From positions 62,049-126,048 of the forward strand of contig NZ_NJFZ01000019.1 in the NCBI RefSeq assembly GCF_002270355.1: 64,000 nt of DNA, read 5' to 3'. How positions within the stretch are numbered: the first letter of the stretch is position 1; each line of letters begins with the position of its first letter. The notes beneath the pieces were generated by a model. The model ran no database searches. It was not told the DNA's origin and saw only the letters and a list, made by a program, of their open reading frames with translations. This DNA is from Flectobacillus sp. BAB-3569. GTDB lineage: Bacteria > Bacteroidota > Bacteroidia > Cytophagales > Spirosomataceae. The position numbers and the translations under genes were made by a program. This document shows, in pieces, positions 47,591 to 55,377 of this stretch.

Positions 47591-47716
47591 TGTGCCCAAG
47601 GCATTCAGGTATCAACTTTCGGCGGTGGGCTTTGTAAAAAAGCATGGCTGTGGTTAATAAAAACATTTTAACACTCTGTGCCTTGTGCCTGTTGCCTTGT
47701 CCCTAAACACATAACT
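47591..47716 (+). repeat. Dispersed intergenic repeat D, copy 2
   Basis: Blocks GGTATCAACTTTCGGCGGTG, GGGCTTTG, AAGCATGGCTGTGG, CATTTTAACACTCTG, TGCCTTGTGCCTGTTGCC and CCTAAACACATAA in the same order as copy 3 at 59434-59540 and, inverted, copy 1 at 12598-12716. Confidence 0.7.
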
Positions 47717-48084
47717 TAAATATTATTCTGCTCGATTACTAAATATAGTTTTAAGAAATCCTTAAGTTCACACCAATTGAGTAATTCGAAATCATCTAAT
47801 ACAAAATACTCATAAGTCTCATCAAAATGAACAATTTTATAACACTATAGAACAGTTTTGCCTAAAAATGACTCAAAATAGCCCTTTCAAATTGTTCACA
47901 CAATTGATGATTTGAATAAAAAGCGCAAATATGATACGTTTTGATTAATATTTGAATAGAAACATCAAAGAGAACCTACTTACTTTGTTTCAATAATATA
48001 TCAAATTAGTTCAATAAAATTGCTTTAAAGGCTGTTTGGTATATTATCCCCGAATTAATTAACTTAAACGTATTAAAAGAAAAC

Positions 48085-49221
48085 ATGATGAAGTTCAAAA
48101 GAGGTTGGTACAAAGGCATATCCTTGGCAGCTTTAATGATGTGCACTATATCTAACAGCTCAACGGCTCAGGTGCGTAAGGTATGGACAAAAGAGCAGGC
48201 AAATGAGTGGTATAAAAAACAAGGTTGGCTCGTCGGTGCAAACTATCTTCCTAAATCTGCCATCAACCAACTCGAAATGTGGCAAGCAGATACTTTTGAT
48301 ACAGAAAATATTGATAAAGAATTAGGATATGCCCAATCACTTGGAATGAATACCATGCGTGTGTTTTTGCATGATTTGGCTTATGAAACAGATTCAGTAG
48401 GTTTTTACAAACGCATTGATACATTTTTGACTATTGCTCAAAAACATAAAATTCGTCCTTTGATTGTAATTTTTGATTCATGCTGGGATCCATTTCCACA
48501 AGTAGGCAAACAACATGAGCCAAAACCGTATGTACACAACTCTGGTTGGGTACAAAGTCCAGGACAAAAAGCCTTGCAGGATGAAAGTCAATATATACGT
48601 TTAGAGAAATACGTTAGAGCTGTCGTGAGTCATTATGCAAAGGATAAAAGAATTTTGGGTTGGGATGTTTGGAATGAACCAGATAATATGACTGGCCCAT
48701 CTTATGAAAGATTAGAAATCAAAAATAAGGTAGATATTATCACTAAACTACTTCCAAAAGTTTTCGCTTGGGCGCGTGCTGCCAAACCTACTCAACCACT
48801 TACTTCTGGTGTTTGGGCGGGAGATTGGTCTCAAGATGCTAAATTGAAGCCAATCGAAAAGGTGCAATTGGAAGAATCGGATGTGATTTCGTTTCACAAT
48901 TATGATAATCCCACGATTTTTGAAAATAGAATAAAAGAATTGAGCCGTTATGGAAAACCAATGTTATGTACTGAGTATATGGCTCGTCCAAACGGTAGTA
49001 CATTCCAAGGTTCATTGCCAATAGCAAAAAAATACAAAGTTGCCATGTTCAACTGGGGCTTTGTTTCAGGAAAATCTCAAACGATTTATCCTTGGGATAG
49101 CTGGACAAAGCAATACAATTCAGAGCCTCCTGTATGGTTTCATGATATTTTCAGAGAAGATGGTTCTCCATACAAGCAAGAGGAAGTTGACTTTATTAAA
49201 TCTATGACACTGAAAAAATAA
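48085..49221 (+). CDS. GH5-like clan A glycoside hydrolase (cellulase-family fold)
   Basis: 378 residues with a signal peptide ending near STAQ. A TIM barrel with clan GH-A marks: WLVGANYLPKSAINQLEMW at the entry, LGMNTMRVFLHDLAYE, KIRPLIVIFDSCWDPF, acid/base Glu in LGWDVWNEPDN (about residue 199) and nucleophile Glu in PMLCTEYMARPNG (about 302). Often annotated as a cellulase- or xylanase-like protein, but its small size and the GNPxxAI-like entry (here LPKSAIN) belong to a poorly characterised group found beside GH127 and GH43 genes. The substrate is not readable. 57 bp ahead of the GH43 gene and probably co-transcribed. Confidence 0.78.
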   Translation: MMKFKRGWYKGISLAALMMCTISNSSTAQVRKVWTKEQANEWYKKQGWLVGANYLPKSAINQLEMWQADTFDTENIDKELGYAQSLGMNTMRVFLHDLAYETDSVGFYKRIDTFLTIAQKHKIRPLIVIFDSCWDPFPQVGKQHEPKPYVHNSGWVQSPGQKALQDESQYIRLEKYVRAVVSHYAKDKRILGWDVWNEPDNMTGPSYERLEIKNKVDIITKLLPKVFAWARAAKPTQPLTSGVWAGDWSQDAKLKPIEKVQLEESDVISFHNYDNPTIFENRIKELSRYGKPMLCTEYMARPNGSTFQGSLPIAKKYKVAMFNWGFVSGKSQTIYPWDSWTKQYNSEPPVWFHDIFREDGSPYKQEEVDFIKSMTLKK

Positions 49222-49278
49222 GACTTTTAGTCTCAAGTGTCTTTTAAAAAACTGATAATCAAACACTAAAACATAAAA

Positions 49279-50325
49279 GTGAGAAAACTATTAACTATAA
49301 TCCTTGCTTTAGGACTTTGTTCTTGTGGACAAATGGATGTTTCGGCACAAAGCCAAGGAACATTCGCTAATCCCTTATTGCCCTCTGGAGCAGATCCTTA
49401 CAGTTTTTATAAAGATGGGTATTACTATTACACCCATACGACGGGCAACCGTTTGGTTTTATGGAAAACGAAAAACATAGCAGAATTAGCAACCGCACCC
49501 AAGAAAACCATCTGGACACCGCCAGTCGGGACGATGTACTCTAAAGAAATTTGGGCACCAGAAATTCATTTCATTCAAGGAAAATGGTATATGTATTTTG
49601 CTGCCGATGATGGTAAAAACGATAACCATAGAATGTATGTGCTAGAAAATGCCTCTGCTGACCCGATGGAGGGAGAATGGATATTTAAAGGAAAAGTGGC
49701 AGATAAAAATGATAAATGGGCTATCGACGGCGATGTTTTCACCCATAATAATCAGCTTTATATGATTTGGTCGGGTTGGGAAGGTGACGTAAATGTACAA
49801 CAGAACATTTATATCGCAAAGATGAAAAATCCGTGGACAATTGATGGAGAAAGGGTAAAAATTTCTGGTTCAGACTATGATTGGGAAAAACATGGAGACC
49901 TCAACGACCCTAATAATCCGCCTCACGTAAATGTAAATGAAGGGCCTCAGTATTTGGCTCACGACAAAAAAGTATTTATTATCTACTCAGCAAGTGGCTG
50001 TTGGACAGATTTTTACGCTTTAGGAATGCTTACAGCAGACGCTAAAGCAGATTTACTCAATCCAAAATCATGGAAAAAATCGGCACAACCTGTTTTCAAA
50101 CAATCTGCAGAGAATAAGGTATATGCCCCAGGACATAATTCATTTTTCAAGTCAGCTAATGGCAAAGAAGACTGGATACTCTATCACGCAAACCCTGAAC
50201 CCAATCAAGGTTGTGGAAACCATCGCTCTCCAAGAGCTCAGAAGTTTACTTGGAATGCCGATGGAACTCCCAACTTTGGAAAACCAGTAAGTACACAGGA
50301 ACAAATAGCCTTACCTGCAAAATAA
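49279..50325 (+). CDS. GH43-family arabinofuranosidase-like lipoprotein
   Basis: 348 residues from a GTG start; no ATG precedes the signal MRKLLTIILALGLCSCGQ, which has a lipobox (LCSC). Five-bladed propeller with the GH43 triad: Asp in PSGADPYSFYKDGYYYYT, Asp in WAIDGDVFTHNNQLYMIW, Glu in VNEGPQYLAHDKKVFIIYS; WAPEIHFIQGKWYMYFAADDG is the family's second blade, and GHNSFF the usual late His segment. Most relatives with this pattern are alpha-L-arabinofuranosidases. A hairpin lies 83 bp after the stop. Confidence 0.88.
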   Translation: MRKLLTIILALGLCSCGQMDVSAQSQGTFANPLLPSGADPYSFYKDGYYYYTHTTGNRLVLWKTKNIAELATAPKKTIWTPPVGTMYSKEIWAPEIHFIQGKWYMYFAADDGKNDNHRMYVLENASADPMEGEWIFKGKVADKNDKWAIDGDVFTHNNQLYMIWSGWEGDVNVQQNIYIAKMKNPWTIDGERVKISGSDYDWEKHGDLNDPNNPPHVNVNEGPQYLAHDKKVFIIYSASGCWTDFYALGMLTADAKADLLNPKSWKKSAQPVFKQSAENKVYAPGHNSFFKSANGKEDWILYHANPEPNQGCGNHRSPRAQKFTWNADGTPNFGKPVSTQEQIALPAK

Positions 50326-50407
50326 GATATTTGTCCATTTTAAAGATTTGAAAATGTAGGTCAATACGCTATCAAATCGAAAAGAATTCCAATTTTCTAT
50401 GAGAACG

Positions 50408-50432
50408 CCTCGGGGGTGTAATGCCCTCGGGG
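50408..50432 (+). terminator. Likely terminator after the GH43 gene
   Basis: CCTCGGGGG and CCCTCGGGG pair over 9 bp with two G-T wobbles and a TGTAATG loop, followed by TTATTTT. Located 83 bp after the stop, in a 311-bp spacer that also holds repeat B copy 3. Confidence 0.7.
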
Positions 50433-50476
50433 TTATTTTAAAGTTATCTACACATTTTTTTAAGGTTACCGTCTTT

Positions 50477-50527
50477 ACTAGTTCAAGACTTTGTCTTGGA
50501 CTTATTATCTAAACAGTTTCGAAACTG
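50477..50527. repeat. Double-palindrome repeat B, copy 3
   Basis: ACTAGTTCAAGACTTTGTCT, then CAGTTTCGAAACTG, in the same order and spacing as the copies at 13983 and 47387. Confidence 0.7.
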
Positions 50528-50636
50528 AATCTATTACTAACACTATTTCAAGCTAGTGCTACAATTCTTGAAATGCTTTCATTTGTGTTAGGAATAAGAT
50601 ATTAATACAGAAACAATCCCTTGATAACTATTGACT

Positions 50637-52670
50637 ATGAAAATGATGAAAAACCGTTTACTTCTAACTTTAATCATTTTATACTCTTGGTCTGGTTTTG
50701 CTCAAAAAGCACAGTATCAAGGAAACAAAGCGCCTTTGGCTCCTCTCAAATATATTGAACTTCCCTTGGGAGCTGTAAAGCCACAAGGCTGGCTTCGTCA
50801 GCAGTTGGAAGTCATGAAAAAAGGAGCAACAGGGCATTTGGATGAATATTTTCCCAAAATCCAAAACGACAATGGTTGGTTAGGAGGCAAAGGTGATGCT
50901 TGGGAAGAAACCCCTTATTGGTTGGATGGCGCTGTACCATTAGCCTATTTGCTCGAAGACAAAGCCCTCACTCTGAAGGTCCAAAAATATATAGATTGGA
51001 CTCTTTCTACGCAAAGATCCAATGGTTTTTTTGGTCCATTAACCAACGAAGAAAGAGAAGGAAAACCCATAAGCTCATGCGAACAAGGTGCTGACTGGTG
51101 GCCAAGAATGGTGATGCTTAAGGTATTGCAGCAATACTATACTGCCACCAAAGATACTCGTGTAATTCCGTTCATGACCAAATATTTTCACTATCAATTA
51201 CAATCCATCAAAGCTTGTCCGCTCAACAAATGGACAGATTGGGCGCGTGCTCGCGGGGGTGACAATATTATGTCTGCTTACTGGCTCTACAATCAAACAG
51301 GAGACAAATCTTTGCTCGAACTTGCCGATATTCTTTACCAACAAACTACTCCATGGACTCAGTACATGGCAGAAAGAAACTGGGTTATGCAGGCTTCGGC
51401 CAATCAAACGGGTGAAAGTTGGATGGATCGTCATGCCGTAAATGTAGGAATGGGGATCAAATTACCAGCCATTTATTATCAAAGTCAAAAAACCGACTAT
51501 TATCTCAAAGCCATGAGCCAAGGTTGGAAAGACATCATGACTTTGCATGGCTTACCACATGGAATGTTCTCTGGAGATGAAGATTTGCATGGAAACGAAC
51601 CTTCTCAGGGTGTAGAACTTTGTGCTATTGTCGAAACCATGTTTTCGCTTGAGAATGTCCTTGGTATCACAGGTGATCCAATGTATGCACAAGCCCTTGA
51701 GCGCATGACTTACAATGCGTTACCTACGCAAACAACAGATGACTATATCTCTCGTCAGTATTTTCAAACAGCTAATCAGGTAGAAGTTAGACGTGGAACT
51801 TATGATTTCTCTCTACCATTTTATCGCGGTATGAATAACGTATTTGGTCCTTATGCTGGATACACTTGTTGTACTTCAAATATGCACCAAGGTTGGACAA
51901 AATTTGTGAGCCACCTTTGGTATGCAACGCCACAAAATGGTTTGGCGAGCTTGCTTTACGGACCTTCTAGTATAAAAGCAAAAGTAGGTAATGGCATTGA
52001 GGTATATATCAATGAAAGCACAAACTATCCTTTTGAAGATCAAATCAATTTTGAGTTACAATCCGCTCAAGCTGTTACATTTCCTTGGGAGTTTCGCATC
52101 CCTGAATGGTGTCAAGAAGCCACCATTAGTATCAATGGAAAGGAATTTCAAAAGGGAAAAGCAAGCGAAATTGTAAAAATTCAACGTCAATGGCAGCCAG
52201 GAGATAAAGTAACCTTGCATTTTCCTAGTGAAGTTCGCACAAGCGTATGGGCACATAATTCAAGAGTTGTCGAAAAAGGACCACTTGTTTATGCCTTAAA
52301 AATCGAAGAAGAATGGAATAAAAAGGAAATTAAAGAAGAAGGTACTTTTTATGAAATTCTCCCAAAAAGCCCTTGGAACTTTGGTATTCCCACTTCTGTA
52401 GCTGAAAAACCTAGTAAATTTTTACAAGTATCCAGCAAAGGAATGCCGCAAGGTTATGTTTGGAATGCCCAGAATGCTCCCATAGAAATCAAACTTTCGG
52501 CCAAACAAATTCCAGCTTGGGTTATCAATAACGACGGTGTTGCACGCATTCCCGTTACCACACGAGACGGCTTTTATCAAGGTGCGGTCGATAGCAAAGA
52601 ACAAACCATCACACTTATCCCGTATGGTTGTAGTAAATTAAGAGTTGTAGCATTTCCTTTAATCAAATAA
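50637..52670 (+). CDS. GH127-like (DUF1680) beta-L-arabinofuranosidase-domain protein, second type
   Basis: 677 residues from ATG 50637 (ATGs at 50643 and 50646 are possible; a TTG opens at 50631). Signal peptide up to SGFAQ. (alpha/alpha)6 barrel with YWLDGAVPLAYLLEDK, ADWWPRMVMLKVLQQYY, GMFSGDEDLHGNEPSQGVELCAIVE and FGPYAGYTCCTSNMHQGW. The Glu/Cys and Cys-Cys pairs mirror the GH127 zinc-thiolate site. The segments around them differ clearly from the GH127 at 42692, so this is a different subfamily that may act on another furanoside. Followed by the DUF4965 gene with a 10-bp stem in the gap. Confidence 0.8.
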   Translation: MKMMKNRLLLTLIILYSWSGFAQKAQYQGNKAPLAPLKYIELPLGAVKPQGWLRQQLEVMKKGATGHLDEYFPKIQNDNGWLGGKGDAWEETPYWLDGAVPLAYLLEDKALTLKVQKYIDWTLSTQRSNGFFGPLTNEEREGKPISSCEQGADWWPRMVMLKVLQQYYTATKDTRVIPFMTKYFHYQLQSIKACPLNKWTDWARARGGDNIMSAYWLYNQTGDKSLLELADILYQQTTPWTQYMAERNWVMQASANQTGESWMDRHAVNVGMGIKLPAIYYQSQKTDYYLKAMSQGWKDIMTLHGLPHGMFSGDEDLHGNEPSQGVELCAIVETMFSLENVLGITGDPMYAQALERMTYNALPTQTTDDYISRQYFQTANQVEVRRGTYDFSLPFYRGMNNVFGPYAGYTCCTSNMHQGWTKFVSHLWYATPQNGLASLLYGPSSIKAKVGNGIEVYINESTNYPFEDQINFELQSAQAVTFPWEFRIPEWCQEATISINGKEFQKGKASEIVKIQRQWQPGDKVTLHFPSEVRTSVWAHNSRVVEKGPLVYALKIEEEWNKKEIKEEGTFYEILPKSPWNFGIPTSVAEKPSKFLQVSSKGMPQGYVWNAQNAPIEIKLSAKQIPAWVINNDGVARIPVTTRDGFYQGAVDSKEQTITLIPYGCSKLRVVAFPLIK

Positions 52671-52683
52671 TAGTAGAGAGTTC

Positions 52684-52725
52684 GAAAGAAATCAAGTGTT
52701 TTATCCCAAATACGAGATTTCTTTC
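52684..52725 (+). other. Hairpin between the GH127-like and DUF4965 genes
   Basis: GAAAGAAATC (52684-52693) and GATTTCTTTC (52716-52725) form a perfect 10-bp stem with a 22-nt loop. No T run follows, so it may be an mRNA stability or processing element rather than a full terminator. Confidence 0.5.
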
Positions 52726-52762
52726 TCGCCCAATTCTCTATATCATGAATCAATTTTATCAC

Positions 52763-55168
52763 ATGAAAAAATCAATTGTTGCACTTCTGAGCCTTTTCAG
52801 CATTTCAACGCAAGCTCAACAGTTGCGTCCACCCGCTGTTCCATTGATTGCCAATGACCCTTATTTTAGCATTTGGTCAGTTTCTGACAAAGCTAATGAG
52901 TCGGTAACAAGACACTGGACTGGCAAAAATCACTCTCTTCAAGGTATTGTCGAAGTTGATGGCAAAGCTTTTCAATTTCTCGGAATGCCAAAAATCAATT
53001 ACAAAACCTATGCAAGTACAGCCGCAGAAAAAGTATATCAAGCTAAGTACACTTTGGATACACCTGCTGCTGGTTGGGAAAAAGAATCATTTGACGACAA
53101 CTCATGGAAAATAGGCACTGCTCCTTTTGGTGATGGTGCGGGTAGTAATCCCATGCGTCCAAATACCGATTGGAAAACCAAAAAAATCTGGTATCGTCGT
53201 GCAGTAGAACTTCCTGCAAAATTCAATGCGGAGAAATTGAGACTACAAGTAAGTAATGACGACGATGTTCAAATTTATATCAACGGCGTTTTAGCCTATG
53301 AGTGTGGACCTTGCTATATTGCTGGATATGAACAATATAAACTTTCTCCTGCAGCACAAAAAGCTATTAAGCCTGGCAAAAATATTATTGCAGTACACTG
53401 TATTAATCCAATTGGTGGTGGTTTTGTTGATGTCGGTATTCAGGAAGAATTACCCCCTGCAACACCAGTAACAGCGGCAACTCAAACGAGTGTTCAAGTA
53501 AAAGCTACTAACACGATTTATACATTTGATGCTAATGGTGTACAGGTAAAAGCGACTTTTACTTCTCCCCTATTGATGGACGAATTAGAAGTTTTGGCTC
53601 GTCCTGCTTCCTATATCACTTTCGAAACAAGTTCTAAAGATGGTCGTTCTCACAAAGTAAAAGTGAAAATGGATGTTTCGGCAGACTTAGCTGTGAATAT
53701 GCCTTCTCAGGAAGTAGCAACAAAGGTATTACCAAATACCACTGGTGGATTAAAATTGATGTCGGCTGGTTCGGTTGAGCAAAAAATCCTAGGAAAACGT
53801 GGTGATGATCTTCGTATCGACTGGGGATATGCGTACGTAGCAGCAAAAAATGCTACTTTTACCACAGGAACTCCTCAAGAAAGAGTGTTGAAAAGTACCT
53901 TTGATTTTGGTACGGTTGGTCAAACTTCAAAATCTAATCACTTGATTTTGGCATATGATGATATTTACGCAGTTCAATATTTTGGTAAAAACTTGCGTGC
54001 TTGGTGGCGTAGAGATGCTTCGATGACAGCAGAAAAAATGTTGGATGAAGCTGAAAAAGATTATACAAGATTAATGGCAAAAACTGCGGCTTTTGATCAA
54101 CAATTGTATCAAGATGCCCAAAAAGCAGGTGGTAAAGAATACGCTGATTTATGTGAATTAGCTTATCGTCAAGCTATTGCGGCACATAAAACTGTTGACC
54201 GTGGTGATGGTACCTTGTTGTTTTTCTCAAAAGAAAACTTTTCAAATGGTTCTATTGGTACAGTTGACGTAACTTATCCTTCAGCGCCGATGTTCTTGTT
54301 GTACAACAATACGTTAATGAAAGGTTTGTTAGAGTTTATTTTCGAATATTCTGAATCTGGAAAATGGGCAAAACCATTCGCAGCACACGATGTAGGTACA
54401 TATCCATTGGCAAATGGTCAGACTTATGGCGAAGATATGCCAGTAGAAGAATGTGGCAACATGATTATCTTGGCAGCAGCTACTTGTTTGAAAGATGGCA
54501 ATGGCGATTATGCTAAAAAACACTGGTCAACGCTTTCGACTTGGGTAAAATACTTGGAAGAATATGGTTTTGACCCGGCCAACCAATTGTGTACTGACGA
54601 TTTTGCTGGTCACTTGGCTCGCAATATCAACTTGTCTGCCAAAGCAATCATGGGTATTGCATCGTATGCAAAAATGGCGGAACTCGTGGGCGACAAAGCT
54701 ACTGCAAACAAATATCAAGCAATGGCAAAAGAGATGGCAAGCAAATGGCAAACGATGGCCGAAGATGGCGATCACTATGCTTTGACTTTCGACAAAAAAG
54801 GTACTTGGTCTCAAAAATACAACTTGGTTTGGGATGAGCTTTTGGGCTTAAATGTATTTCCAAAATCAGTAATGCAAAAAGAAATTAAGTATTACTTGAA
54901 CAAACAAGAGAAATATGGATTGCCTTTGGATTCAAGAAAAACATACACTAAGTCTGACTGGATTATGTGGACAGCAACAATGACCGATTCGCAACAAGAT
55001 TTCCAAGCGTTGATTCACCCAATTTGGAAATTTGCTAACGAAACAACCTCAAGAGTTCCATTGTCTGACTGGCACGAAACAACCAACGCTAAACAAGTGG
55101 GCTTCCAAGCTCGCTCGGTAGTGGGAGGATATTTTATCAAAATGCTAGAGGGAAAACTCAATAAATAA
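52763..55168 (+). CDS. DUF4964/DUF5127/DUF4965/DUF1793 glutaminase-A-like protein with inserted beta-sandwich
   Basis: 801 residues from ATG 52763 (MKKSIVALLSLFSISTQAQ signal); ATG 52745 in frame adds six residues. RPPAVPLIANDPYFSIWSVSDKANE is the DUF4964 opening; DUF5127 and DUF4965 follow with YGEDMPVEECGNMIILAAA and DDFAGHLARNINLSAKAIMGIASYAKMAE; the C-terminal DUF1793 has YNLVWDELLGLNVFP and SDWHETTNAKQVGFQARSVVGG. Roughly residues 90-230 are an extra Gal-binding-like insert (FDDNSWKIGTAPFGDGAGS, IWYRRAVELP, VQIYINGVLAYE). The family was named for fungal glutaminase A, but the many copies in Bacteroidota glycan loci suggest a carbohydrate role; unproven. A terminator follows 10 bp later. 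Confidence 0.82.
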   Translation: MKKSIVALLSLFSISTQAQQLRPPAVPLIANDPYFSIWSVSDKANESVTRHWTGKNHSLQGIVEVDGKAFQFLGMPKINYKTYASTAAEKVYQAKYTLDTPAAGWEKESFDDNSWKIGTAPFGDGAGSNPMRPNTDWKTKKIWYRRAVELPAKFNAEKLRLQVSNDDDVQIYINGVLAYECGPCYIAGYEQYKLSPAAQKAIKPGKNIIAVHCINPIGGGFVDVGIQEELPPATPVTAATQTSVQVKATNTIYTFDANGVQVKATFTSPLLMDELEVLARPASYITFETSSKDGRSHKVKVKMDVSADLAVNMPSQEVATKVLPNTTGGLKLMSAGSVEQKILGKRGDDLRIDWGYAYVAAKNATFTTGTPQERVLKSTFDFGTVGQTSKSNHLILAYDDIYAVQYFGKNLRAWWRRDASMTAEKMLDEAEKDYTRLMAKTAAFDQQLYQDAQKAGGKEYADLCELAYRQAIAAHKTVDRGDGTLLFFSKENFSNGSIGTVDVTYPSAPMFLLYNNTLMKGLLEFIFEYSESGKWAKPFAAHDVGTYPLANGQTYGEDMPVEECGNMIILAAATCLKDGNGDYAKKHWSTLSTWVKYLEEYGFDPANQLCTDDFAGHLARNINLSAKAIMGIASYAKMAELVGDKATANKYQAMAKEMASKWQTMAEDGDHYALTFDKKGTWSQKYNLVWDELLGLNVFPKSVMQKEIKYYLNKQEKYGLPLDSRKTYTKSDWIMWTATMTDSQQDFQALIHPIWKFANETTSRVPLSDWHETTNAKQVGFQARSVVGGYFIKMLEGKLNK

Positions 55169-55178
55169 AATGAAAACG

Positions 55179-55217
55179 CTGTGGCTATTAGGTCTGCTGA
55201 CAAATAGCCACAGTTTT
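55179..55217 (+). terminator. Rho-independent terminator after the DUF4965 gene
   Basis: CTGTGGCTATT (55179-55189) and AATAGCCACAG (55203-55213) pair perfectly over 11 bp, flanked by AAAA on the left and TTTT on the right. It separates the glycosidase genes from the HTCS. Confidence 0.9.
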
Positions 55218-55377
55218 CGAACAAAAGAACAGTAAATTTGGGATTTTAAATTGTTCATTTTTGTTCATTTTTTATTCAAATCTTCTCAAAATAGTCTCTA
55301 CACTTAAATTAAGTATATTTACAATTTTCTGCATCTAGGAATTAAATTTATCTTTACAGGACAAAAAACACAGTAAA

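Larger units (their letters stand above)
47330..48084. other. 755-bp repeat-rich spacer ahead of the GH5-like gene
   Basis: Holds repeat B (47387-47439), a GAGACG palindrome (47466-47487) and repeat D (47591-47716), listed separately. 47717-48084 is plain A/T-rich DNA that probably carries the promoter for the GH5-like/GH43 pair. No open frame of note. Confidence 0.6.
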
